Below, piece by piece: positions 1-11,105 of a stretch of 64,000 nucleotides of DNA. The notes under the pieces were generated by a model. The model saw nothing but the letters and a program-made list of their open reading frames with translations. It made no database searches and was not told where the DNA came from. The stretch spans positions 312,501 through 376,500 of the forward strand of contig NC_092317.1 in assembly GCF_036785885.1 (NCBI RefSeq), written 5' to 3'. The position numbers and the translations under genes were made by a program. This stretch comes from Coffea arabica. Its lineage: Eukaryota > Streptophyta > Magnoliopsida > Gentianales > Rubiaceae. The stretch's first letter is position 1; each line of letters starts with the position of its first letter.

Positions 1-2
1 TG

Positions 3-110
3 GCTGTCACAGATATTTTGGAGGCTTGGAAGGGGATGGCTAGCAGAGCAGTGCCTGGTGCCATAATCTTGGGCTTGTTTCTTTTGCTCTCTCTGTACCT
101 CTCCATCTGA
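3..110 (+). CDS. Possible 3'-terminal exon of an unrecognised protein with a C-terminal membrane anchor (partial)
   Basis: The frame starting at base 3 stays open from the window edge to a TGA at 108-110. It encodes 35 residues: a polar stretch (AVTDILEAWKGMASRAVPG) and then a very hydrophobic end (AIILGLFLLLSLYLSI). The other two forward frames stop early. A hydrophobic helix right before the stop is what a tail-anchored or C-terminally anchored membrane protein would show. The family is not recognised, the upstream part lies outside the window, and a chance open frame cannot be excluded. Confidence 0.35.
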   Translation, partial: AVTDILEAWKGMASRAVPGAIILGLFLLLSLYLSI

Positions 111-1690
111 TTTAGTTGTTTTATCACTTCTACGTCGTATTCTGGATGTTGATATAGTTGTGAAATTTGCGGTTATTGTTAGCTGGTTCAGACAGCAATT
201 ATCCAGCTGCGGTAAAAAATTTTCAAGGTGGGTTGGCATTTTAGTTCTGACATCGAGGAGTCTGCTGATAATAGGTTGAAACTACAAGGGGGAGATGGAA
301 GTGGCCTAAATGCTTTCATTTGTTTCCTACTTGTTCTCTTCCATTTCTCCCTTCTGTAACTTAGGTAACTTCTGATGTGAGATGTTCTGTGCAACTCAGG
401 AAAAATGCAGGAAAGAGTGACGGAAAGCAGAAATAGAGCATGAAGTTGACTGGCCAAATAAAATAGAGCTGCTCTAGCTATCAGTTGGATGTTTTGCCCA
501 GGAACCGGATAACTGGGCAGAAAGCAGTAGCCGTTTACCAATTTGAACTAATGTTGTTTTTGTTTATATGCTAGAATGATGACTTTTTGTGTGATGGCTT
601 TCAATATTTCGCAAGTTTCGGGTATAGCAAAACCCAAAAACCTCAATTCCCCGTGCGGGGGGATCCACACTTTTTGACACCTAAGAAATGGTAACGAGTA
701 GAGCAGGGCCATACCAAGTTGCTGGTTAATTACGTTACGAGATGTATTGACGGGCTTTACGCATTCAGTTCCAGCTATTTCTGCATCTTCTAAGCCACTT
801 GAACGACATATACCGACGCCATTCATCACTGGAGGAAATTTTTTTTATTATTTCAAAAAATGGTGATGGCCTTTAAAAACGAAAAAGAAAATGTAAAGGA
901 TAAGCTTCTGATAATGTGAAGCTTTGACTTCGTCAGTAGTTGTCCTGCATCATGTTTTGAGTTTTCGCTAGGCAATTTATCTGTAAAGGTACTCGTTGGG
1001 TCTGGCTGTGAACAAGAATTGCTCCCTGCAGTGCATCTTATAGTTAACATGCTAATTTGAGAAACCTCCCTTGAGGTTTTTGACAAATTTACTTAGCTTT
1101 CCTAAGATTGCAATAATTAATAGACCTTCTTTAGTCCAATCAAATAACTAAAATGTCTTCCGCTTAAGTCATAAAGGGCCAAAAAAGAAAAGAAAAAGTC
1201 TTACTCCTCCGTCTCATTGTTATTGTAATATTTCACTTTTTTTTTATTGTCCCAAAATTAGAGTCATGCTACAATTTTTCCCTTCCACAGTTTCATTCTA
1301 ACCCTTGTTGTGCATGTGTAAAAAAATCCCAAGAAATTTAATGGGACCTAATATTTATTCCCATTTAGAGAAGTTACAAGAGTGTGTAAAACAACTCTTA
1401 CTTTATAAGGCTAGTATTGATGCGTTGAGGAAGAGATGCATTTGATTGAGATAGGATCCACATAATTATGACTCCCTGACAAACATAAACTTTAGTTGAC
1501 TAAGGTACTTCCAACGGGTAAATTTGGAAAGCATCCGTTGGAAATAATAATCTATTATACATAAAAAGTTTCAATCACAAGAAACGTTCAAATCATACAA
1601 GTGATTGATTCATTGGAGATTCACAAATTCGAGATCCCTTCCTTATTTATTCTTAATTTTGTATAGTTCTAGTGTGTTTATTCTAACACA
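111..1690. other. Intergenic; probable 3' UTR and small MITE fragments
   Basis: No gene is visible. The first few hundred bases may be 3' UTR of the left-edge exon. Bases 1058-1083 carry a fragment (AAACCTCCCTTGAGG) of the same terminal repeat that bounds the Mutator-like elements at 6.9 and 25.8 kb. Bases from about 1202 (ACTCCTCCGTCTCATTGTTA) resemble one end of a Stowaway-type MITE; no matching second end was found. Short open frames here have no recognisable domains. Confidence 0.4.
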
Positions 1691-2400
1691 TCCGGATTCA
1701 TATTATGTTACCACATCCGAATTCCTATTGTGTTAGTATCATTTGTTATTTGTTAAGTGGGGCGTGTGTTTTAAATTAATTCTAGCAGTTGTTAGTTACT
1801 TAACTAGTATTAATTAAGAGTTACTCAAGTCATTAGTTTGGTTCACTAAATGACTAAGGTCATTTTGACCATAGTAAGCCGAGTTAGGATTTAGAAACTA
1901 GTTAATTGTTTTCTAATTTGATTAGGATTTTTTATTCTCATAAAGGGTATATAAAAGCTTTAGTTATACGTTAGTAAGTTAGACACATGGAATAAGAATT
2001 TCGTTGAGAAATTTTCAGAATTTCTTTTTTGAGAGAAAGAATTCTTTTTACTTGTGAAAGCCGTTCTTGAACATCTTAGAGTTGACCTACGATGTTTTCT
2101 CGATTTATCAATCAAGTAATTGCCTTGATTGTGGCGTCGTTCTACATGTCTTAATTTTTCTTGAGTGATCGAAGATAGATTAAAGACATCCATCTCCAAA
2201 CGTTGATCCTAATTTTAGTCCAGAACTTGTGGTTCATGTTCTTGATTCATTTTGGCGTATCGAGAATCGCATCGTTATTTATGAGAATGCTAAAACAATG
2301 ATGAATTATGTTCTTAGGTTGGGGACACGGGCCAACACAAAATATATCCGATGACATAATGATCTTTTTATTGGTTGCGTATATAGAAAGTTAAAGTTGT
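1690..2400 (+). repeat. Candidate LTR-like fossil
   Basis: This AT-rich stretch has features of a long terminal repeat: a TATA-like box (TATATAAAAGC near 1948-1958) and a downstream leader-like region with no coding potential. No gag, pol or env coding parts lie beside it, so at most it is a solo or truncated LTR. The ends are not defined and no target duplication was found. The family is unknown. About 60 bases at 2331-2390 recur at 11876-11935. Confidence 0.3.
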
Positions 2401-2819
2401 TGCATGACTATAAGCCTTCAGGGGATCAATTGTAGTAGTATATTTTATAAAGGTAGGGGGGTTGATTTACTACTCACCCCTAATTCTAAGAGGGTATTTT
2501 ATATTTATGCCAAAAAGAAAAAAAAAACCTTGCTTTTTTTATTTTATTTTTTCTGTTTTCCTTGCTTTTCACGCTTAAAAATTCGGGAATTTGTTAAAAG
2601 TGCCCAATACGGCCTAGAATCACCAATGCCCACATTTATGTCTTCCAGAGTAGTAGGAGGCAGGAGGCTTGGGGATTTACCCATTCCAAAACGCTCCCAT
2701 ATAATTTGGGCTTGATTTATGCAATGGTGGTGTTGGATACACTACATCATCCCTCCCATAAAAGTCTGTGCCAATGCAATTCTCAATCACTTCCTAAGTT
2801 CCTATGCAAGGAAATTATT

Positions 2820-2822
<3 letters not shown>

Positions 2823-2851
<29 letters not shown>
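2823..2851. repeat. (GA)n microsatellite
   Basis: An uninterrupted GA dinucleotide run of about 14 units lies immediately to the left of the candidate LTR fossil at 2854. Confidence 0.95.
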
Positions 2852-2853
<2 letters not shown>

Positions 2854-2854
<1 letters not shown>

Positions 2855-4239
2855 GTGAAAATTTTGAATTTAGGCTAACCCCATTTTAAACCCAAAACGC
2901 GATTAATTACCTAAGCCCAGCCGAAAGTCCAAACCAAAACATACAGGCCAGCCCGTCTTCTATCACTCAAACCCAACCAAAAATACATGGGCTCTGACCT
3001 TCTAGCCCATTCGAAAATAAGAAACAAGCCCACCAAAATTAATAAAAATTAGCCCAACCCTTTTTCTTTCTTTTCTTTCCTTTCTTTTCTTTTTCTTCTT
3101 CTCTTTTCTTTCTTTCCTCTTCCTCCACTTCCAGCCGTTTCCTCTCCGGTCGCCAAAAATTACCAAAATCTACTCCCCCACTCGATTTTTCGCGTAGATT
3201 TCATTTCTGGACTTAGTTTTAACAAAAATTGACCTTAAAGTGGCTAAAAAGACAAGAAACAGCCGCGGTTTTCATTTTTTCAAACATCCTATCTTTCACC
3301 AAAAATCATAAAAAAATATATTACAATACGCCTTATAATCTCTACATTACAACTATAATCTTAGCTAACCAGAAAACAACAACAAAAGACTACATTAAGG
3401 CAAAACAGTCCCTAAAATTCTTTTTTTTGGCATTTTTTCAAACAATTAACATGCATTCACAAAATCTATCTCCCTTTTCCCTAATCTAGCTCAAGCTATT
3501 TCCCAAAGTTTCATCCATACAACACCAACAAAAACCAGCAAAAATAAGCAACAAAAAAGGTAACCACACATACATTCAATCTAGTTAATTAAAAAAAGAA
3601 AAGCTAGAAAAAAAAGAGATAAATACCTCAATGAAGAGTTTGGTCCCTTTGCCAAGGTTTTTGATGAAATTGCCAAGCTCCAATCCAACCGATTGCTGCC
3701 TTGTTGTGTGCAAATGTGTTGGAAAAAATTTGGGAGAGAGGAGAGCCGAGAGGGAGTGTTTTTTGTTTCTTTTTTTTTTTTCTTCTTCTTTTCGGTTGAG
3801 ACAAGAGAGAGAGCCGAGAGAGTCTTTCTTTTGCCAAAGTGGAGCTTGTCTTTCTTTTTCTCATTTCCCCCCAGAGAGAGCCGAGTGATGTATTGACTTG
3901 GAGTGTTAAGTTGGGCCAAATGATGGTTTTTCTTCCAAAGACAAGAAATATGCATGGGCTATCAATGATGAATTTTTTACCAAAATGGGAAGAAATGTTC
4001 ATGAGGATGGAGTGTAGAAATGGGTTAATAGTGGTTTTGGTGAAACAAAAATGATTAGGATGATTTTTATTTTCTTCTTTTTTTCGTCGTTTTTGTTTTT
4101 GTTGTTTTTGTTTTCTTTTTCCTAACATAAACCTACAAAAATGAGAAAAATACACATTAAAATGTAACAAAATAAATAATTCATTAAATAGAAAAAATTC
4201 AAGAAAATATTAAAAATTGACAAAAATTTGGTGTTTACA
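2854..4239 (-). repeat. Candidate solo LTR fossil, about 1.4 kb
   Basis: Read on the minus strand the block starts TGTAAACACC and ends TTTCACA, the TG...CA ends typical of plant LTR retrotransposons. The interior is pyrimidine-rich (long T/C tracts around 3061-3125 and 3765-3790) with no recognisable protein. No flanking internal retroelement domains were seen, and the bases beside the two ends do not form a clear 5-bp duplication. It is therefore best called a solo or truncated LTR of unassigned family, whose age cannot be judged without a second copy. Confidence 0.35.
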
Positions 4240-5900
4240 ATTAGTTTTCAAACATCTTGAAAGCTAATTAAAACGAACTTAGGTTGTCTGAAATTGGTAT
4301 AGAAGAAATGTATGTATAGGTATCTGCTGAGCTTTAAAGTCATTTGCATCTTCCACCTTTGTGATATAAGTTTGAGCGGAACAGAGTGATCCTGTTGAAA
4401 TAACAAGGGATGACAGTACATTAGAAATTCATTTTGATCAACTTGCAAGCAAGATGAGGCCTAAACTCAGGACAAAGTATATGAATTTAGCGGATTATAA
4501 GCATGAAGAAATTCCTAAAGAATCTGGGCAAACAGATGACTGAACATTCTATTTTCTTTTCATGCTACTTCATATCATCAAGATGTGATGCTCATGATTT
4601 GAATTTTATTTTGCAGCCATATCGATCTTCTCTTTCCTATGCCCAAACCCCAAATAAATATATAAGAGAAAATAATTTGATATATGTGTTCCTTACGGGA
4701 TGACTGATTTTAGTTGATGAATGTTGATAGGTTGGTTCTCGAACAAGTTTTGGAGGAATTGAACAAGTAAAGGTTTGCACCATTTGATGATCAGTGCAAT
4801 ATTTGTTTCAAGTTTTGGCATGTAACACCTTTGTTTCTTTTATTAATTTGAATCAATAGCACCTTTGTTTCTTTTTTTGGGTCTGGGTATAACTAAATTA
4901 AATGGGTCTGGATTTGGATCAAAGGGATCCAATCCAAACCCTACCCATTGACATGCCTACTACAATCTCATAATAATATCAGATTTTACTTAATATACTA
5001 CAATATTTATCAACATTTCTAAATTTTAATTCCATAGCTGCCACTTTTTTAATACAAAATAATCTAAACCATCACTACTAATATAAATATCCAATATATT
5101 TCATTGGCACAGAATTCAAAATCAATCAAATTCTCTCTATAAGAATAATATCAACAATTGTAAATCAAAAATAGAAATACAATACAGTTATAAATATATA
5201 CGAAGAACACTTTTTTTCATGATAACCATAACAGTATAACATTAAATTTAGTATCATTTATCTTTTTACTTAAATAACTTGAATGAGATAGTTGGAATAG
5301 AAATACCTTAAAATGCACTCCTTTAGGTTTGAAGATAACTTATTTGGCTTCGTATTGATTTTTTCAATTGTAAAACAAGAGAATGACTTCTTATTTTCAT
5401 GGACGAATTTCATACTCTGTCCATTTGTGCTTATGTATATAAATCTGGTATCTTTTAGCTTTAAAATCTCTTTAGGATTTGAGAATCCATGAAGTTATTT
5501 GTGAAAAAGAATTTCATGAGTTGGTTTGTCATGAACAAACGCAGCCACTAGACTAGTGACTAGCGGCCACGGATGATGTCTTCATATTCACAAAGTTTAT
5601 TTCATTTTTGTTTGGCAAGCGCAATACTTTTGGAAAATCTTGTCAAAATGAGGTTTTGGTCTGCTGGTTCCTTGAGGGTAGTTTCTATGGCAAAGAGAGG
5701 AGCTGTAGGTGTCATTTCTCCTCCTCCGAGCGTTGCTTAGTTTGATCATGCCGGGTATGTGTTTGTGTGTGTATTCCTTTGCTTGTCTAGATTTAAAGAG
5801 AAGGTTAATCGAGTTCCTTGACCTTGACTAATGCACATTTTCATCCAATTAAGTTCTGTAAATCTCTTAATTTTCTTTTAGTGCACATTTTGAATATATC
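4240..5900. other. Intergenic, AT-rich, no gene seen
   Basis: No supported gene. It contains one copy of a 280-bp dispersed repeat (4966-5244, listed separately). A short stretch around 5640-5740 has more balanced base composition than its surroundings and may belong to the decayed gene just downstream, but no family could be assigned. Confidence 0.5.
4966..5244 (+). repeat. Dispersed repeat, copy 1 (internal part of a MULE-like MITE)
   Basis: This segment is closely similar, in the same orientation, to 7182-7461. Shared blocks include ATCAGATTTTACTTAATATA, AATCTAAACCATCACTACTA and TATAAATATATACGAAGAA. The second copy lies inside the Mutator-like element at 6898-8011, so this one is probably a terminus-less fragment of the same family. 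Confidence 0.75.
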
Positions 5901-5903
5901 ATT

Positions 5904-6798
5904 TTGCAATGTCTAGAGGTTGGAGGACTTTTTGTGTCTGATTGGATATTCACCGTTGTTTTAGCCATAGGTGCCTTTTTGGTTTACCATATTGTTATAC
6001 CATACTTTTTAGAATTAGTTTCGAAACTTGTGATGATAAGTGACACAAGGAAAAATAAAAGAAGTGTGAGGCTTTCACATAGTTTCTACGATTCTATCTG
6101 GTTTTCAAATATTCTTAGGGTGCCTTTTTTTGGTTTGATACAAATTACGGTTATAAAATTCATAGTGCTATCAGTATTGAAGATAGTGCATCCTTCTTGC
6201 TTTGGTTGATGTCTTACTTTTGTTGTTTCTGTGTTTTTTTGGTCCAAGATGAAAGGCCATGTGTCAATTAGTAGTGGGAGACCTGGTTTCGAAGTCCATA
6301 TGACTTTCAAATAGGATAGAGTAAGTTGTTCTTTTGGTCAAATGTTTTAGAATAACTCTATCATAGATTAAGAATTTTTTTTGTATTGATTTTTGTTTAC
6401 AAGCATCCTTGGAATGGTGTTGAGAAGGGAATTGTTCTGCATGAGATCAATGTGCCAAAATCCACTTCAAAAAAAAAAAACTCAAGAAAGTATTTGTCTA
6501 TGTGATACAAATCAAGAAAAAAGTGCTTCTAAATATGTATAATTTGTTTTTTGGTACATTTGTGTTCAATGGAGTAAAATTCTTGCTGTGGGACCGGCCC
6601 AACGAGGAGAAACAAGATGCGACTTCTGCCGCAACTGTGACACGGTTGATAAATCCAAATGATGGATTGACAGAACTTAAAGCAATGGGCCCAGAAAACA
6701 TGACAAAGTTGGAGGAAAAGTTGGGATGAATGTTGGAAGGCCAAGTAATATCAGTCGCTGTTATTGGCTTCATTGCTTGGTTCATATCCAAGCCATGA
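5904..6798 (+). pseudogene. Decayed fragments of an unrecognised membrane-protein gene
   Basis: Two pieces look like old coding sequence. At 5904-6209 an open frame encodes a hydrophobic stretch (IFTVVLAIGAFLVYHIVIPY) followed by a basic segment and more hydrophobic sequence. At 6502-6729 a frame with ordinary codon composition reads through WDRPNEEKQDATSAATVTRL and TELKAMGPENMTKLEEKLG to a stop. A second frame at 6728-6798 continues with a membrane-like end (VISVAVIGFIAWFISKP) and its own stop, which suggests a frameshift between the last two pieces. The family is not recognised. Intervening sequence could be introns or insertions. Whether any of it is expressed cannot be told. Confidence 0.35.
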
Positions 6799-6897
6799 AA
6801 ATTTTGCTATTATCGAGATTCTACTTAAACTACTATTTTTAACTTTGGCAACTCATATTATCTGTTTTAAGTTGCAAGCACACGTCATTTGACTTAT

Positions 6898-8011
6898 GGT
6901 TAATTTCACATACCTCCCCTGAGATTTTTAACAATTATAGAATGCTTCCCTCAATTTCTAAATATTACACTTTCTTTCATTATTTAAGTAACATAATTCA
7001 CTATAATTCACTATAAAATTATAAAGAAAAAAAATGATTTACAGTCTCTATTTCATTTATCTTTATTTGCTACCACTATTACTTACTTATCAACATCCAA
7101 ATTACTATTAAATAAATACTTATATTTGTTTTAATGTTTCTCTTTTACCTAAATGGTACATTTTATATCAAAAAACTTACCTGCAATCTTAGAATAATAT
7201 CAGATTTTACTTAATATACTGTAATATTCATTAATATCCCTAAATTTCAATTCCATAGTTGCCATCTTTTTAATATAAAATAATCTAAACCATCACTACT
7301 AATATTAATATCCAATATATTCCATTGGCACAGAGCTCAAAATCAATCAAATTCTCTCTATAGGAATAATATCAATAACTGTAAATCAAAAATAGAAACA
7401 CAATGTAGTTATAAATATATACGAAGAATATTTTTTTCATGATAACAATAGCAGTATAACCTATATTTAGTTTCTATTCCACTTCTTATCCTCGATTGTT
7501 ATTTTTTATCACTGTCACTATCTTCATCTCCATCTAATTTGATAATAAAATTAGCACTCAATTTATCATTTGACAATTTCAATTTGCTAATACCTATAAA
7601 AAAATTGGAAACAAAAATAGACGCAAGGAAACTATTTACTAATAATGAAAAATCGATGATTGGGAATATATACCAATATATATAAATATTGGTGATTTAG
7701 TGTGTATGATGATTTTATTAGTAGCAACAATACACATTTGGTTGATAATAACAAATAAATGAATTTGAAAGAAAAATAGATATACGAGGAAGAGAATAGA
7801 TAGTTAAATAGAAAAGACTATGGTTTGAATTATTGGTTAATAATAAATGAGAGAGTTTTAATATTTGATAGAGTTTTTCAATGAGTTGACAATTAATAAA
7901 TGACATTATTATCTTTTTATCACAACAAGGGTGGTCTATGTAATTATGTAAATCTCAAGGGAGTCAAATGAAATTGCTGAAAACCTCAGGGGAGATTTCT
8001 GAAATTATCCC
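6898..8011. mobile_element. Mutator-like MITE, diverged
   Basis: The left end (GGTTAATTTCACATACCTCC) and the reverse complement of the right end (GGGATAATTTCAGAAATCTCC) are diverged terminal inverted repeats of the family seen at 25771-26852. The interior is non-coding and includes the 280-bp repeat shared with 4966-5244. No clean target duplication was found, consistent with an older copy. Confidence 0.6.
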
Positions 8012-9986
8012 TTATAGATATGGCAAAGTTAATAAACCTTGAGCGTTACAGTAGAGGTGTTGAACCTTGAGAGTTGAGATATGCAAAGATTAGGAGTTGA
8101 TCCATCCAGGGCATTTTAATTTTTTTCAAATTATAGGTGTTAGGTTTCGAGTCCAAAATTTCTCATTTACACTCCATTTTTTGATATCATCCAATCCATC
8201 CCTTCTCCAGACCATTTAAAGTTACTATACGCAAAACACTATAATATTTATTAGCCATATTAACAACTATATTGCTTCTTACTTATCTATCAAACATTAA
8301 TTTTTGATAATAACTATATTGTTTCTTACTTATCTAAATAGTATAATCTGTATTAGTGGTTTGTAAATGACAATTATCGTATTATTGTCTATATTTTTGT
8401 GGGCAAGAGTGGGTAAAAAAATTAATTACAATCGCGCGTCACGCGGTATGTATTGTCTAGTACACACAACAGAAGTGAAGATATGCCACAACGGAGGACG
8501 CAGCTGACTAAATGGCCTGTGGGTTTTTTCATAATAGTGGTACTGGTATTCAATTAAGCTTGCGCAGGCAAGTAACTTTCTAGAAGGGAAAATTATAAAA
8601 TGAACATTGATGGTTCACTACTCAGCTGGCTACTGCTAGCACTATGGTTAATTGAGTCTGTGGATTATCATCCAGAGTCCAAGACTCAAGTGCATGCCTA
8701 TTGGCTAGATCTGGCAATTTGCCCAAAATCCAATAATCCACCCAATCCACCCATTAATTTGAGAGGTTGGGTTGGGTAAATTGGGTATTGGATCAATTTT
8801 GGGTAGGATAATAAAAATTCATACATATTTTGGATGGTTTGAGTATTTGTGTTGGGCACCCATTACCCAACTTAAATTAAAAAAATAAATAAACAAATTA
8901 AACACAAAATGCACGATAACGCACGCAGGAGTTGATCTATTAAGTCAACGACTTTCCCAATACGTAGGGCCCCATAGATCGTATAATCAGGTGTAATCCC
9001 AGTGCACGATAACTTGCCTAAATCTTGACCATCCAAACAAGTCATATCCGTGTATCGGCTTTTAGCAAGCGGGAATTTGATGCGGCTAAATTCTTGTAAC
9101 GGCTCGATGGGATGCAGCCTAATGACTGTTAAATGTTTGTGTTTGTGAGTTGTGAGCTCTAGGAACATAAGATCATGACGGTGTCCAATTGTTACACAAT
9201 ACAAATTCAATGGCAGCCCAAGGTGAGATACACACGCCTAAAATGTGTGCATTGTTTAGATGTTTCTAATTTCTCCATTTTACAACGGCTCAGATGCGTT
9301 ATCATGCATGATTCCTTTGTGTTTATTTTTTGGGTCAAAAGTTCAGTTTATAATTTTCTTTAAAGTGTGATTGGGTCCAAATAGTTTACACAATTAGTAT
9401 GTATGTGTATTTGTGAAAGTATATTAGTATATATTTTAGTGTGTTTATATGTGTAAAAATAACGTATTTTAAAAGAACTTAAAAAGTGAGTGTGTATTTG
9501 TATCTGTGAGTGTTTTAGTATGTGAAAATATATCTATCTATGTAAAAATGTATTTATGTGTGTGAATTTTTTTTTTATATGTGAAAATATATTTGAGAGA
9601 ATTTATGTATCAAAATCTATTATTTAATATATTGCATCATATTTGGGTCATGGGTTTGAGATAACTCAATATGACCCAATCCAAAATTAATCCAATCTAA
9701 AGTTTGGCGTGTTGGATGTAACCCATTTAAATGAAAACTCAATATCAATCTGCCCAAAATTCACTCAACCAGTCCAATTGTCATGTATACAATTGGCAAA
9801 GCTCACTAATGAAGTACTTACAAGTCTAATATTAGTTAGACTAGTATATAAGGATGAGATGCCAATATCTTTTTTTTTTTTAGGGTGGATGCCTCTAAAG
9901 CCTGAGGCTCAATGCAGAAAACTTGATTTTAGCCTACAAATAATAGTATAATACTACTAGTTATATGCACAAGCAAAACAGCCAAT
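8012..9986. other. Intergenic; possible old hAT-like relic, no gene
   Basis: No gene is visible. Two stretches rich in GGGTTGGGT- and CCCAATCCA-like words (8705-8790 and 9640-9800) face each other in the way the ends of the hAT-like elements at 10 and 17 kb do. The terminal repeats are too degraded to place edges. Between them 8880-9410 is unique-looking sequence, and 9400-9600 is a degenerate TGTGTGTATTTGTG-type low-complexity stretch. Confidence 0.35.
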
Positions 9987-10679
9987 TAGGGGTGGCAATT
10001 TTCGATACGATCTGAACATACGACACGAATCTAACACGAAATTAATGGGTTTAGATTGAGATTTCGGAGGTTCAGGTCAGAATCGGATCGAGTCAGATGA
10101 ACCCGAAAAGAAAATAGGTTGATTTCGGGTCAACCCGTTGATGACCTGGTATGACCCGTTTACGAATTAAAAATATTTTAATAAATATAAAAATTATTTT
10201 ATCTAACTAAACTAAGTTATTCTTTCTTTTTCAAAGGCATTAATTACTTAATCCTAAATGAATTTATTTAATTCATGTGAAGTTGAAATTATTATATTTG
10301 GATAAATAATATGTTATATTATTTTTTACTTTTATACTGTTTTAATTTATTTTATATTTGGTTTGGGATAAAACACTTTTACGGTGTTTAATTTATTTTA
10401 AATTTTGTTTGGAATTATTTATTTAAAGTTTTATTACTTGATTATGTAATTAGTTTTGTGAGAAATTGATTTTATTAGAAATTACAGTGATAAATTAATA
10501 AATTAAAATTAAGTTTCGGATCATTTCGAGTCGACCCGTCAATTCAAAATTTTTGGGTTCGTGTCATGTATTCTGACCCGTTTCGGGTTGGCGGGGCAGG
10601 TTCGAGTCAGCGGGTTTTTTGTTATACCTAAGTCTCAACCCGACACGCCAATCCGAATTCGACCCAATTGCCACCCCTA
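9987..10679. mobile_element. Non-autonomous hAT-like element with 8-bp target duplication
   Basis: The element begins TAGGGGTGGCAATT and ends AATTGCCACCCCTA, perfect 14-bp inverted repeats. It is flanked on both sides by CAGCCAAT (9979-9986 and 10680-10687), the 8-bp duplication typical of hAT transposition. The 693-bp body has no transposase. Its ends carry multiple GACCCG/CGGGTC words that extend the inverted symmetry, and the middle is AT-rich. Confidence 0.85.
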
Positions 10680-10764
10680 CAGCCAATATACCACATTGCC
10701 CTCCCTCAGAAAAATGTTTAAATATGAAATGCCTCCTTGGAATTATGGGTGAGTAGTAAATCAC

Positions 10765-11105
10765 CCCCGTATTCATAGCAAAATTTTTCAAACAATATTT
10801 CACTTGCATCATAAATATATTTTTCAATTCACTTTTTACATTCTTAATCATCTTTTTATCTCGCATATATTACATCACAAAAAGTATTACAATAATTATT
10901 TCAAATAATACTGGGTTTGTTTGAATAGCAAATTATCCCAAATAATATTTTGCTTGCATTATAAACACATTTTTCAATTCACTTTTTTATATTTTCAACC
11001 ATCTTTTTATCTCATATACATCATATCACAAAAAGTATCACAATTATTCTAAATAATATTTCAAATAATACTCTATCCAAATAAATCCACTCTATCCAAA
11101 CAATA
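10765..11105. mobile_element. Two adjacent copies of a short AT-rich MITE family
   Basis: Two copies (about 10765-10905 and 10911-11100) share the order CAATTCACTTTTT, ATCTTTTTATCTC, CATCACAAAAAGTAT and AAATAATACT. The second has TIR-like ends (GGTTTGTTTGAATAG; CTATCCAAATAAA). Relatives lie at 27768-27939, 29016-29191, 29988-30166 and 58140-58256. Confidence 0.65.

Noticed and set aside
3581-4170. Open frame of 180 codons on the minus strand
   Set aside because: It is lysine/serine low-complexity translated from the pyrimidine-rich interior of the candidate LTR fossil, with no recognisable domain.
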